A DNA stretch of 50,707 nucleotides from an uncultured Oscillospiraceae bacterium (GCA_910588365.1 CAJUQS010000078.1:1-50707); one strand, 5' to 3'; positions 40,709-48,807 are shown, numbered from the stretch's first letter. The notes: a model not told the origin generated them from the sequence alone. A program made the numbers and translations.

Positions 40709-41983
40709 ATGGAATACAAAGCCATGACCCCCCCTCAGCTGGAAGCCGAGTACGAGGCCGTATCCAAGCGTTTCGCTGATCTGAAGGGAAAAGGACTGAA
40801 GCTGGACATGTCCCGGGGCAAGCCCGGGAAGGAGCAGCTGGACCTGGTCAGCGATATGCTGACCGTTCTCTCCAAGCCGGAGGACTGCGTGGAGGCGGGC
40901 TTTGACGTGCGCAACTATGGCGAGCTCACCGGTCTGCCCTGCGCGAAAAAGCTCTTTGCTGAAATCCTGGGCTGCAAACCGGAGGAGTGCTTCATCGGCG
41001 GCAACGCCAGTCTCACCCTGATGTATGACACCATTTCCAAGGCCTTCACCCACGGTCTGCTCCACAGCGAGAAGCCCTGGAGCAAGCTGGATACGGTGAA
41101 ATTCCTGTGTCCCTCCCCCGGCTATGACCGCCACTTCAATGTGACCAAGTCCTTCGGCATGGAGCTGATCACCATCCCCATGACGGCCACCGGCCCGGAC
41201 ATGGACGCGGTGGAGGAGGCCGTCAAGGACCCCGCTGTCAAGGGTATCTGGTGCGTGCCCAAGTATTCCAACCCCGAGGGCATCATCTATAGCCCCGAAA
41301 CCATCGACCGCATTGCCCGCCTGAAGCCCGCCGCCCCGGACTTCGTGATCATGTGGGACAACGCCTACTGCATCCATGAGTTCGAGGGGGACTACGTCCC
41401 CTTCCCGGACATGCTCTCCCTCTGCCGCGAGGCCGGCAGCCCGGATATGGTCTTCGAGTTCGCCTCCACCTCCAAGGTGACCTTCCCCGGCGCGGGCGTG
41501 TCCGTGATGGCAGCCAGCGTGGACAACATCAAGTACATGGTAAGCCTCATGACCTATCAGAGCATCAGCTATGACAAGGTCAATCAGCTCCGCCACGTCC
41601 GCTATCTCAAGGACAAGGCGCACACCCTGGAGCTGATGAAGAAGCACGCCGCCATCCTCGGCCCCAAGTTCAAGGCCGTGCTGGACGCCCTGGATCGGGA
41701 GATCGCCCCGCTGGGCATTGCCTCCTGGAAGCGCCCCACCGGCGGCTACTTTGTCAGTCTGGACACCGCCGATGGTCTGGCCAAGCGGACCCTGGCCCTG
41801 TGCAAGGAGGCGGGCGTGGTCATGACCAGCGCCGGAGCCACCTTCCCCAACGGCTGCGATCCCCGGGACCGCAACATCCGCATCGCCCCCAGCCTGCCCC
41901 CCGTGGCGGAGCTGGAGGAGGCCATTGACGTCTTCTGCGTCTGCCTCCGCCTGGCCGCGCTGGAGCAGCTGCTGGGGAAGTAG
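40709..41983 (+). CDS. Aspartate aminotransferase-like PLP enzyme (PF12897-type)
   Basis: A 424-residue fold-type I PLP aminotransferase. K256 in FASTSKVTFPGAG is the Schiff-base lysine; SRGKPGKEQLDL (35-46), CVPKYSNPEGIIYS (182-195) and MWDNAYCIHEF (215-225) match the aspartate aminotransferase subgroup with an unusual N-terminus, the alternative AspAT found in many Clostridia and Bacteroidetes. It transfers the amino group of aspartate or a similar acid to 2-oxoglutarate. AAAGGAGAAG precedes the ATG. It is a single gene ended by a bidirectional terminator. Confidence 0.9.
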   Translation: MEYKAMTPPQLEAEYEAVSKRFADLKGKGLKLDMSRGKPGKEQLDLVSDMLTVLSKPEDCVEAGFDVRNYGELTGLPCAKKLFAEILGCKPEECFIGGNASLTLMYDTISKAFTHGLLHSEKPWSKLDTVKFLCPSPGYDRHFNVTKSFGMELITIPMTATGPDMDAVEEAVKDPAVKGIWCVPKYSNPEGIIYSPETIDRIARLKPAAPDFVIMWDNAYCIHEFEGDYVPFPDMLSLCREAGSPDMVFEFASTSKVTFPGAGVSVMAASVDNIKYMVSLMTYQSISYDKVNQLRHVRYLKDKAHTLELMKKHAAILGPKFKAVLDALDREIAPLGIASWKRPTGGYFVSLDTADGLAKRTLALCKEAGVVMTSAGATFPNGCDPRDRNIRIAPSLPPVAELEEAIDVFCVCLRLAALEQLLGK

Positions 41984-42040
41984 GCGCCGGCCACGACGAT
42001 CGGTCCATCTAGGCTTCCCGGTAGAAATCCCTAAAAGTCC

Positions 42041-42080
42041 GAGCCCCCTGATACAGGAGACATCCTGTATCAGGGGGCTC
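42041..42080. terminator. Bidirectional terminator between converging genes
   Basis: A perfect stem of about 18 bp, GAGCCCCCTGATACAGGA / TCCTGTATCAGGGGGCTC, between the aminotransferase (plus) and the hydrolase (minus). It has no strong T-tract, but the stem is long and GC-rich at its base. Confidence 0.8.
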
Positions 42081-42114
42081 ATTCGATCGTACACGGCAGA
42101 ATCCGGCGGAGGGC

Positions 42115-43335
42115 CTATCCATTCAGGTCGAACCGATAGGTAGCTCCCTTCTCGTCGTAATGCTCGTTCGGGACCCACAGCGCGGATTTATCCGTCAGAT
42201 TGTAGACAACGCTGTGGACTGTGCAGCTGTTTCCGTCATCGTTGTTCCAGGTCCTGCGGCCCACGATGGACAGGATGTCCATGGCCGCCTTCTCGTCCGC
42301 GACCACGCCGTCTGTCCGGGCCAGCTCCTCGCCGATGCGCTGGTAGCGGTCGTGCCCCTTCTTCTCCCCATCCGCCTCATAGTATCCGGGCTGGAGGACA
42401 AAGTTGGTGACCCATTGGAAATCACTGGCGGCCTCGGCCGCGCCGATATGGCTGTCATCATCGTTGTAGGTCACCACCAACTCACGCTTCGAGCCGTCGG
42501 TGTCCGTCCGGTTGGTTTCACCCACCCACTCCAGGACAGCGCTCCTGCCGCTGGCGTCGGCCACCATGTAGTGGTAGGAGGTCTTCGCGGAATCGTGGAG
42601 GTCATAGCTGGAGGCGATCTCCACCGCCTCCTCCACCGTGTCCGCATAGTCCAAAATCAGCCGCAGCAGCGTGGTGGAGGTCAGATCGGGCCGGTCCGTG
42701 TTCTGGTCCGTGGGCACCGAGTCCCCGCCCTGATAGGTCATGTAGATTCCGCAGGCCACGCCCGCGTCGTTGATGCCGTCCAGGGGAATATAGGGTACGG
42801 CCAGGCAGGTAATCCGGTTGGCCAGCCCCTCCACATCCTTCTCCACGTCGAGGCCCAGGAATTGGAGGTCCACCGTGGAGATGGAGGCGTGGCGGCCCTC
42901 GTTGGCCCGGGTACGGACAACGCAGGTGTTTGTCTTTGAGAAGTCGTAGTTCCGGGCAAACAGCCGGTCGCCGTCCTCCGCAGCCGCTGTGAAGGAGGAG
43001 CAGGCGATCTCCGACTCGCTGATATTCATCTTGATCAATCCCTTGGTGATCTTACTGGTGATAAAGTCAATCAGTTCCTTATCGGTCTTGGCTCCCCCCT
43101 GGGCCACGAAGTCGTCCAGGTAGAACCCGCCCCTCACATCCATGCTGTAGACGGCCCCGTCCAGATGGGCGTCATCCCGCTCCCGGAGCAGCCTCATGCT
43201 GCTCATCGAGGCGATCTCGTTCCGCCAAAGGGCAAATACGGCTATGGCCAGCACCAGCAGCAGGGCCGCCAGCACCGCGGCCGCGCCAAGGACAATCTTC
43301 TTCCAGAGCTTTCTAGGTTTCACAGTCTGTTCCAT
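42115..43335 (-). CDS. Membrane-anchored linear amide C-N hydrolase (choloylglycine hydrolase family)
   Basis: A 406-residue Ntn-type hydrolase. A transmembrane helix lies at about 14-36 (KKIVLGAAAVLAALLLVLAIAVF). The catalytic block ACSSFTAAAEDGDRLFARNYDF holds nucleophile C112, and AVPYIPLDGINDAGVACGIY carries a further family motif. In bile salt hydrolases this Cys follows Met1; here it sits 112 residues in, so maturation by cleavage would be needed, or it may act uncleaved like some relatives. The product faces outside the membrane. Substrate may be a bile-salt, N-acyl or peptide amide; not decidable. The start at 43335 has GAGGA 8 nt upstream; a GTG five codons earlier is worse. It is 40 nt after the MarR gene. 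Confidence 0.85.
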   Translation of the reverse strand: MEQTVKPRKLWKKIVLGAAAVLAALLLVLAIAVFALWRNEIASMSSMRLLRERDDAHLDGAVYSMDVRGGFYLDDFVAQGGAKTDKELIDFITSKITKGLIKMNISESEIACSSFTAAAEDGDRLFARNYDFSKTNTCVVRTRANEGRHASISTVDLQFLGLDVEKDVEGLANRITCLAVPYIPLDGINDAGVACGIYMTYQGGDSVPTDQNTDRPDLTSTTLLRLILDYADTVEEAVEIASSYDLHDSAKTSYHYMVADASGRSAVLEWVGETNRTDTDGSKRELVVTYNDDDSHIGAAEAASDFQWVTNFVLQPGYYEADGEKKGHDRYQRIGEELARTDGVVADEKAAMDILSIVGRRTWNNDDGNSCTVHSVVYNLTDKSALWVPNEHYDEKGATYRFDLNG

Positions 43336-43374
43336 CAATCGGATCCTCACATTTCAAAATCGTTTTTCCGCTCA

Positions 43375-43827
43375 TCACCGGGGAAGCCCCTCTTTGCTGA
43401 TACCCCGCAGATGGGACGCGATGGATTCCAGCGCTTTGTAAAGGCACGCCCGTGTCTCCTCGCTGAGATCGCACCCCGCCAGCTCCACCGCAAGGCTGGC
43501 GCGCCCGCTGATCTGCTCTGCGGCGGCCCTCCCCTGTTCGGTGAGCTTCAGCAGCCCGCGATAGAGGCTCCGGTTGATGCCCTCCTTGGTCACAAAGCCT
43601 TTCTCCTGGAGCACGGCGATGGCGCGGGAGACATCGGACTTATCCCTGCCGCACAGCTCACAGAGCCGGGGGCCGGTGACGCCCTCCTCGCAGCGGTGCA
43701 TGGCCAGCAGGTAGATGGCGTGGGAGCCCTTCAGCCCGTAGGCCGCCATCTCCTCCGCCGCCAGCTTGTGCCAATAGCGGGAAATCTCAAAAAGCGCCAG
43801 AGAAAAGCGCTCAAACCGCTCTACCAT
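43375..43827 (-). CDS. MarR-family transcriptional regulator
   Basis: A 150-residue winged-helix regulator with N-terminal dimer helix ERFSLALFEISRYWHKLAAE, recognition helix CELCGRDKSDVSRAIAVLQEKG and wing FVTKEGINRSLYRGLLKLTE. GGAGGT lies just upstream of the start at 43827. It is followed by the amide hydrolase and preceded by two palindromic operators that overlap its promoter, so it probably represses its own operon until a small ligand (for example a bile acid or phenolic) binds. The effector is unknown. Confidence 0.92.
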   Translation of the reverse strand: MVERFERFSLALFEISRYWHKLAAEEMAAYGLKGSHAIYLLAMHRCEEGVTGPRLCELCGRDKSDVSRAIAVLQEKGFVTKEGINRSLYRGLLKLTEQGRAAAEQISGRASLAVELAGCDLSEETRACLYKALESIASHLRGISKEGLPR

Positions 43828-43844
43828 CCCGGACCTCCTTTTGG

Positions 43845-43911
43845 TATGATGCAGAAGTTGATAAAACAACTTTTGCATCATACACCCAAAAAGTTGATTT
43901 GTCAACTTTTT
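43845..43911 (-). promoter_or_regulatory. MarR-operon promoter with two palindromic operators
   Basis: Minus strand TTGACA (43900-43905), 17 nt, TATGAT (43877-43882). One palindrome AAAAAGTTGA-TTTG-TCAACTTTTT (43888-43911) covers the -35 and spacer; a second, TATGATGCAGAAGTTG paired with CAACTTTTGCATCATA (43845-43881), covers the -10 and start. Both share the AAGTTG/CAACTT half-site. Confidence 0.85.
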
Positions 43912-43949
43912 GGCGGTGAAAATTTCCAGGCCAAATTTTTACTGTGATG

Positions 43950-44111
43950 TATAGTCGACGCACTTGAGAAGGGGTAAAAAGGAGGAGGGGGGAAAAATGA
44001 CGCGGGGCAAGGCGGAGGATGCAGGCGGGCTGACGCCCGCCAAAGACGACAACGCAGCCCTGTATCATTTTGACCGCCGAACTTTACCGATTTTCAAGTG
44101 CGTCGACTATA
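43950..44111 (-). mobile_element. 162-bp MITE-like element, copy 2
   Basis: The same TIRs (TATAGTCGACGCACTTGA) as copy 1 at 20417, in reverse orientation, with the same internal GCGGGC-TGAC-GCCCGC hairpin. By eye it differs from copy 1 by about six substitutions and a 2-nt gap. It lies between the MarR operators and the next plus-strand gene, without interrupting any gene. Confidence 0.9.
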
Positions 44112-44182
44112 TACAAACAGACAGCCGGACCGCACCGGTCCGGCTGTCATGACATACAACATTCCATTTGTCCACAATCAAA

Positions 44183-44211
44183 TTGATCCGCCCGCCCGGA
44201 TATGATATACT
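44183..44211 (+). promoter_or_regulatory. Promoter for the 100-residue protein gene
   Basis: TTGATC (44183-44188), 17 nt, TATACT (44206-44211), about 48 nt upstream of the start codon. Confidence 0.7.
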
Positions 44212-44258
44212 GTTTCCGTACGCTGCGATAACTTGGACGTTTGAAAGGAGAAACGCAT

Positions 44259-44561
44259 ATGGCGAAAACAGCATGGATCTTTTCGTACAAGCTCAGGAAG
44301 AACGTGAGTGCGGAGCAGTTTATTGAACGGACGCAGAGGCTGCACGACGAGGTCATCTCCAAAGCGAAGGGCTTCATCTCCTGGGAGCACTATGTGCAGG
44401 ACAACATATGGACGGATTTTGTGCTCTGGGAAACGGAGGAGGACGCAAATAACGCCACCACGGTTGGAAAAGGGAAAGAAGTAACGGAAGATTTTTACGC
44501 CTGCATCCAAATGAATACGTGCAGAGCGTTAATTTCAACGCTCGTTAAAAAATATGAGTGA
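44259..44561 (+). CDS. Small protein resembling a dimeric alpha-beta barrel, unknown function
   Basis: A 100-residue protein (MAKTAWIFSYKLRKNVSAEQF...). The order beta-alpha-beta-beta-alpha, with VSAEQFIERTQRLHDEV as helix 1 and WEHYVQDNIWTDFVLWET as strands 2-3, resembles the ABM/ferredoxin-like fold used in small monooxygenases and sensor proteins, but no family motif is firm. AAAGGAG precedes the ATG by 8 nt and a good promoter lies upstream. A strong terminator follows, so it is a single-gene unit. It has no clear link to the hydrolase or B12 genes on either side. Confidence 0.75.
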   Translation: MAKTAWIFSYKLRKNVSAEQFIERTQRLHDEVISKAKGFISWEHYVQDNIWTDFVLWETEEDANNATTVGKGKEVTEDFYACIQMNTCRALISTLVKKYE

Positions 44562-44579
44562 GCCTCCCAGCCCACCCGA

Positions 44580-44614
44580 CCGCCTGCCGGATGTGTCCGG
44601 CAGGCGGTTTTTTT
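44580..44614 (+). terminator. Intrinsic terminator after the 100-residue gene
   Basis: A perfect 12-bp stem CCGCCTGCCGGA/TCCGGCAGGCGG followed by seven T residues. Confidence 0.92.
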
Positions 44615-44633
44615 GCGGAGCGGGCGGCGACCA

Positions 44634-45740
44634 TCAGCATGTCCATGACTTGAGCTTCCCGGCCCGATCCGCCATATCCCGCAGCTCACAATTTCTCTCG
44701 TTCATAGGGCCGAAGGACTTCAGGGGGCAGAGTACGCATCTGCACCCCTCTATCACCTCCACCGCCCGCCGGAACGACTCCGTACCCACAGGCTGGAAGC
44801 TCCCCTCCACCACCACCTGGGCGGCCAGGGCCTGGGCTACCGGAAAGTCCAAGTCGTTCTCCTGCAAAACCCCGGCGGCAAAGGGGATTCCCTGGCGCTG
44901 GAGGCGGCGGTAGACCGGGATGCCGCTTCCCCCGCCGCCGATAACGAAGACCTCCGGCTTACCGGAGACGGCCTCCAGCTCCAGGGAGCCGAACAGGGCA
45001 TTATAGCTGCCCCGTGCCGCGCCGTAGAGCTCCATCATATATCTGGCAGTAAAAATCTCCTCCGGCGGACCCTGACGCTCAATGCAGTCTCCATGGACGC
45101 AGACCACTACATCGCTGATCTTCTGTGCCAGATCCAGCTCATGGAGGCTCATCACCACCGCCAGATGGCGGGAGCGCACCATGTCTTTCAAAATCGCCAG
45201 CAGTTCCAGCTTGTGACGGATATCCAGGAAGGAGGTTGGCTCGTCCAGCACCAGGACCTCCGGCTCCTGACAGAGCGCCCGGGCCAGCAGCACACGCTGG
45301 CGCTGACCATCGCTGATTTGGGAAAAATCCCGATCTGCCAAGCTGGAGGCGTGGACCAGCTCCAGGCACTGGGCCACCTTCTCCCGGTCCGTCTGGGTGA
45401 GGAGGCCCAGCCGTCCAGTGTAGGGGTAGCGGCCTGTGGCCGCCACGTCGAAGCAGGTCATGAGCTCCGGCCGGATGTGTCCGGTCATCAGTACGCTCAG
45501 CTTCCGCGCCAAGTCCCGCTCTCTCATGGCCGCCATATCCAGGCCATCCAGGCAGACTGTACCGCACACCAGCTTCAGCTGCCGGATAATGCTTTTGAGG
45601 ACGGTGGATTTCCCCGCTCCATTGGGGCCGATGAGCGTCATGATCTCCCCGCGGCGCAGCTTCAGATCGATCTCCCTGATGAGGGGTTTGCCGTTGTAGC
45701 CCACGGAGAGGCCCTCTGCGCGCAGACAGATATCGTTCAC
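44634..45740 (-). CDS. btuD: B12 ABC transporter ATPase (BtuD/FecE-like) with extra C-terminal domain
   Basis: A 368-residue ATP-binding protein. Residues 1-255 form a normal BtuD/FhuC-type ABC ATPase: Walker A GPNGAGKS (38-45), signature ISDGQRQR (142-149) and VLVLDEPTSFLD. An additional domain of about 108 residues follows, starting PEVFVIGGGGSGIPVYRRL (264-280), a Rossmann-like glycine loop, and ending near GPMNERNCELRDMADRAGKL. The start is a GTG overlapping the btuC stop (GTGA). It powers BtuC; the tail is not needed for transport in other BtuD proteins. I recall similar tails in archaeal and clostridial ATPases; their role is unknown to me. Confidence 0.9.
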   Translation of the reverse strand: MNDICLRAEGLSVGYNGKPLIREIDLKLRRGEIMTLIGPNGAGKSTVLKSIIRQLKLVCGTVCLDGLDMAAMRERDLARKLSVLMTGHIRPELMTCFDVAATGRYPYTGRLGLLTQTDREKVAQCLELVHASSLADRDFSQISDGQRQRVLLARALCQEPEVLVLDEPTSFLDIRHKLELLAILKDMVRSRHLAVVMSLHELDLAQKISDVVVCVHGDCIERQGPPEEIFTARYMMELYGAARGSYNALFGSLELEAVSGKPEVFVIGGGGSGIPVYRRLQRQGIPFAAGVLQENDLDFPVAQALAAQVVVEGSFQPVGTESFRRAVEVIEGCRCVLCPLKSFGPMNERNCELRDMADRAGKLKSWTC

Positions 45741-46753
45741 AGTGCCCCCTCCCCTCTGCCGGCTCTGGGAGAGGCCATCAGGCAGATTACAATGGGCGCG
45801 CCAAACACCGCCGTGACTGAGCTGATGGACATATCCCGCGGGGCGAAAGCGGTGCGGGCGATGAGGTCGCAAAAAAGGCAGAAGGCCGCTCCGCCCAGAA
45901 AACAAGCGGGGATTATGACAATGGGCTTCGCGGTGCGGAACAGGCTCTTGATGAGGTGCGGGGCCGCGATGCCCACAAAGGAAATCGGACCCGCGAAAGC
46001 GGTGACACAGGCGGAGAGGACGCTGGAGAGCAGGATCAGTTCCACCCGGAACCGCTTGATGTTCACGCCCATGTTCTGGGCGTAAACCTCCCCCATCTGG
46101 TAGGCACCGATGGGTTTGGAGAGCAGGAATGTGAACAGCAGCGAAAGACCCACCACCCAGGCCATAAGCCTTACGCTGTCCCAGCTGGTGCCCGAGAAAC
46201 TTCCTAAGGACCAGTTGTGAAGATTGACAATGTTGGAGTCATCCGCAAAGGTCACCACAAAATCCGTAATAGCCGAACAGATGTAGCCGATCATCACGCC
46301 GCTGACCACCAGCATACTCATCTGTTTCACCCGGCGGGAGAGCAGGAGGATGAAGCCCATGGAAGCCATAGAACCCGCAAAGGCCGCGATAATCAGCGCC
46401 ATGGAACTGATGACCACCCCGCGGCTGAGGAGGACGATCATCACCAGTGAAACGGTCAGCTTCGCCCCCGAAGAGATCCCCAGCACAAAGGGACCCGCGA
46501 TGGGGTTGGAAAAGAACGTCTGGAGCAGAAAACCAGACACGCTCAACGCGCCCCCCAGAATGGCGGCAGCCAGCACCCGGGGCAGCCGGATGCCCCAGAT
46601 AATGCCGGATTCCGGTCCGCTCAGCAGGGTCCCGACCACCTCCCCCGGAGCAAACTCCACGCTTCCGGCATGCATGTTCCACACCAGCAGCACCAGCAGC
46701 AGGATCTCCAGCAGGGAGAAGCAGAGAACGTACCGAAATGCTTGACTTCTCAT
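45737..46753 (-). CDS. btuC: B12 ABC transporter permease (BtuC/FecCD type)
   Basis: A 338-residue membrane protein with about ten helices, typical of the FecCD family for B12, heme and siderophores. RLPRVLAAAILGGALSVSG (about 58-76) and GPISFVGIAAPHLIKSL (about 250-266) are family hallmarks; the latter loop meets the ATPase. The B12 assignment comes from the upstream cobalamin riboswitch. It overlaps btuD by four bases and follows btuF by 13 nt. Confidence 0.92.
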   Translation of the reverse strand: MRSQAFRYVLCFSLLEILLLVLLVWNMHAGSVEFAPGEVVGTLLSGPESGIIWGIRLPRVLAAAILGGALSVSGFLLQTFFSNPIAGPFVLGISSGAKLTVSLVMIVLLSRGVVISSMALIIAAFAGSMASMGFILLLSRRVKQMSMLVVSGVMIGYICSAITDFVVTFADDSNIVNLHNWSLGSFSGTSWDSVRLMAWVVGLSLLFTFLLSKPIGAYQMGEVYAQNMGVNIKRFRVELILLSSVLSACVTAFAGPISFVGIAAPHLIKSLFRTAKPIVIIPACFLGGAAFCLFCDLIARTAFAPRDMSISSVTAVFGAPIVICLMASPRAGRGEGAL

Positions 46754-46766
46754 TTCTGTTCCTCCG

Positions 46767-47960
46767 TCAGTATAGCCTATGCAGATAGGTCAGCTCCCCG
46801 TCCGCCGGGGGCTCCTCCGCGAGTATGCCGTGGATGTCCTGGATGATATCCCCCACAGCCTGGGACTCCTGGAACATGCTTTTGCCGGTACACCACACAT
46901 TGCCGCTCTGTACCGCCTTGAAGTCCGCCAGCGGGGCGCTCTTGGACACCAGCTGCTCCAGCGTGTCCAGATCCGCCTCAATGGCACTGTTGTAGACGAG
47001 AACATCCGCGTCCCTGGCTTCCTGATAGAAGGTCTCCATCTGGATGTTGATGGTGGACAGGGCGCTCTCGTTCTCTGCCAGTCCCTCCGGGACATACACC
47101 CCTCCGGCCAGCTCGATTGCCTTTGCGATGTAATCCCCGCTTTTGCGCACGGTGACAGAACCATTAGAGGTGATGGAGAAGAATGCCACGGTTTTGCCGG
47201 TGTTTTCCTGCTCCAGAATCGGATCCAGCCGCTCGATTTGCCGCTCAAAATAGCTCTCCGCCTCCTCCTGCTTTCCCAGAAGAATGCCATAGAGCTTGAT
47301 CCACTCCATCCGGCCCAAAGGATGTATCTCATAGCTGGAGCGCTCCACCAGAACAGGGATGCCCAGCCGCTCTAGCTGCTCCTTTACCTCCGGGTTGTGA
47401 TAGATCATGGTGGACTCCAGTGCCAGCCGACAGTTTTGGGATGTAATGAGCTCATAATCCGGAGCGCTGTACTTCCCGGCGTAGAGGATTTTTCCGTTCT
47501 CCATGGCCTCGCGGGCCTCAGGGATATACCAGCCGTCGGCCTGGGTGCCGGAGAGCGTGACGGCGTCCATGGCGTCCAGCTGCCGGAAGCAGTCCATGGC
47601 GGCGGTGGCCTGGAGGTAGATGTTCCCCAGGGGCTGCTGGAGGACCACTACGTCCTCCGGGGTATCTGGCGGAGGACCCAGGTCCTCCGGGACCAGCAGA
47701 TAGACGATGCCGTCAATGGTGATCCTTGCAAAGCCATATTGCGCGTAGTCTACAGCAAAACTCTGGGCGTAGACTAGCTCCAGGTGCTCATCCCAGCGGA
47801 GGTCATTCCAGAAGATGGGCTGAGCTTCCGCTTGATCGGACGGCCCCGGGGCGGGCTCATTTGGAGCCGTCCGGTCCTGCCCGCAGGCACACAGCAGCGC
47901 CGCAGCCAGCAGGAAGGCGCAGAAAAATTTCCGGTATTTCATCACAGCCACCCCATTCAT
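46767..47960 (-). CDS. btuF: B12-binding lipoprotein of the ABC transporter (BtuF-like)
   Basis: A substrate-binding protein of 397 residues from the ATG at 47960 (ATGA overlap with the preceding gene) or 391 from 47942, which has a better ribosome site (GGGGTGG). The signal peptide ends at a lipobox-like LLCAC. The fold is the PeriplasmicBP_2 type with a rigid linking helix; two lobes can be seen around TSQNCRLALESTMIYHNPE and GKTVAFFSITSNGSVTV. It delivers B12 or a corrinoid to BtuC. Compared with E. coli BtuF (~245 residues) it is long, with an N-terminal insert (about 40-110). Confidence 0.85.
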   Translation of the reverse strand: MNGVAVMKYRKFFCAFLLAAALLCACGQDRTAPNEPAPGPSDQAEAQPIFWNDLRWDEHLELVYAQSFAVDYAQYGFARITIDGIVYLLVPEDLGPPPDTPEDVVVLQQPLGNIYLQATAAMDCFRQLDAMDAVTLSGTQADGWYIPEAREAMENGKILYAGKYSAPDYELITSQNCRLALESTMIYHNPEVKEQLERLGIPVLVERSSYEIHPLGRMEWIKLYGILLGKQEEAESYFERQIERLDPILEQENTGKTVAFFSITSNGSVTVRKSGDYIAKAIELAGGVYVPEGLAENESALSTINIQMETFYQEARDADVLVYNSAIEADLDTLEQLVSKSAPLADFKAVQSGNVWCTGKSMFQESQAVGDIIQDIHGILAEEPPADGELTYLHRLY

Positions 47961-48676
47961 GCGTCCTGCATGGACGCGGAGTCAAAGGTCAGGATATACT
48001 CCACCTCATGGGGCTCGCTCATGGCCACGGTGTCAGCAATCACTGTCAGCGGCTGATCGAAAGCGGACACCGGGATTTTAAAGGTGGAATTGCCCTCGGA
48101 ATTGATTGGATCGTACCGCTGGCCGTCCACCTTCATATAGTCAAAGTTCGGACTGCTCCAGATGATGGTCGCCCAGCACGTCCACCCTTCATAGTGCAGC
48201 TTCACGGGAGATTCTACGGTGGCGCGGCCAGAGCCGCCCTCCAGCGTGACGGAGATTGTGTAGGTATCCCCCGCCATCACACTTTCCCCCTCCGGTTCTG
48301 GCTCGGGTTCCGCCGCAGGAGCGGGTTCCGGTTCGGGCCCCGCGGCGGGAGCGGGCACGGGCTCCGGTTTTGCGGCAGGCTCCACAGGTTCCGGCGCGGG
48401 CTCCTCCGGCTGCTGCTCCCCGGCGGTCCCGCCGGCAGGCGGCTCGTCCTTCTCAGGCTCCTCCGGGCCGCTCTTCTCAGGTCCCCCCTCCGGCTGGTCG
48501 TCTCCCTCCGTGGGACGGGGGGCGGGCGCTTTGGCGGACTCGGTCTCCTCATTGGCTGCGGGAACTGGTTCCAGTGCGGACCGGGCATCGCCCGTCTGAC
48601 CGCCGCATCCGGCCAGCAGGGATACACTCAGTGCCAATACTACCAGTAATACCAGCCGTTTTCTCTGTCTCATCAT
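47957..48676 (-). CDS. Pro/Glu-rich lipoprotein with C-terminal beta domain, B12-controlled
   Basis: A 239-residue lipoprotein. The signal peptide ends at lipobox LLAGC (C24); residues about 35-140 are a low-complexity Pro/Glu/Ala stalk; the C-terminal 100 residues (TYTISVTLEGGSGRATVESP, IIWSSPNFDYMKVDGQRY, SAFDQPLTVIADTVAMSEP, YILTFDSASM) form a compact beta domain that I recall beside corrinoid and iron transporters in Clostridia, with Trp-rich IIWSS as its mark. It is the first gene after the cobalamin riboswitch, so a surface corrinoid-capturing or relay role is likely but unproven. The start at 48676 has GAGGAGG 9 nt upstream; longer starts would lie inside the terminator hairpin. Confidence 0.8.
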   Translation of the reverse strand: MMRQRKRLVLLVVLALSVSLLAGCGGQTGDARSALEPVPAANEETESAKAPAPRPTEGDDQPEGGPEKSGPEEPEKDEPPAGGTAGEQQPEEPAPEPVEPAAKPEPVPAPAAGPEPEPAPAAEPEPEPEGESVMAGDTYTISVTLEGGSGRATVESPVKLHYEGWTCWATIIWSSPNFDYMKVDGQRYDPINSEGNSTFKIPVSAFDQPLTVIADTVAMSEPHEVEYILTFDSASMQDA

Positions 48677-48695
48677 CGTTCTGTTCCTCCTCATA

Positions 48696-48728
48696 ATAAA
48701 AATCGCGGCCATCAAATGATGGCCGCGA
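48696..48728 (-). terminator. Intrinsic terminator controlled by the cobalamin riboswitch
   Basis: A perfect 12-bp stem TCGCGGCCATCA/TGATGGCCGCGA followed on the minus strand by TTTTTATTATG, ending 13 nt before the ribosome site of the first gene. Ligand binding to the aptamer would favour this hairpin and stop transcription. Confidence 0.9.
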
Positions 48729-48807
48729 CGCGTTTCGCCCCCTCAGCAGGGGCGTACGGTACAAAATCAAGACTCCGTGATTTTGGACGCGGCGCGCCCC
48801 TGTACCA

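Larger units (their letters stand above)
43912..44258. other. 347-nt intergenic region holding MITE copy 2 and a plus-strand promoter
   Basis: Apart from the MITE (43950-44111) it has an 11-12-bp hairpin GACAGCCGGACC/GGTCCGGCTGTC at 44120-44148 and the promoter of the 100-residue gene. No further gene is seen. Confidence 0.6.
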
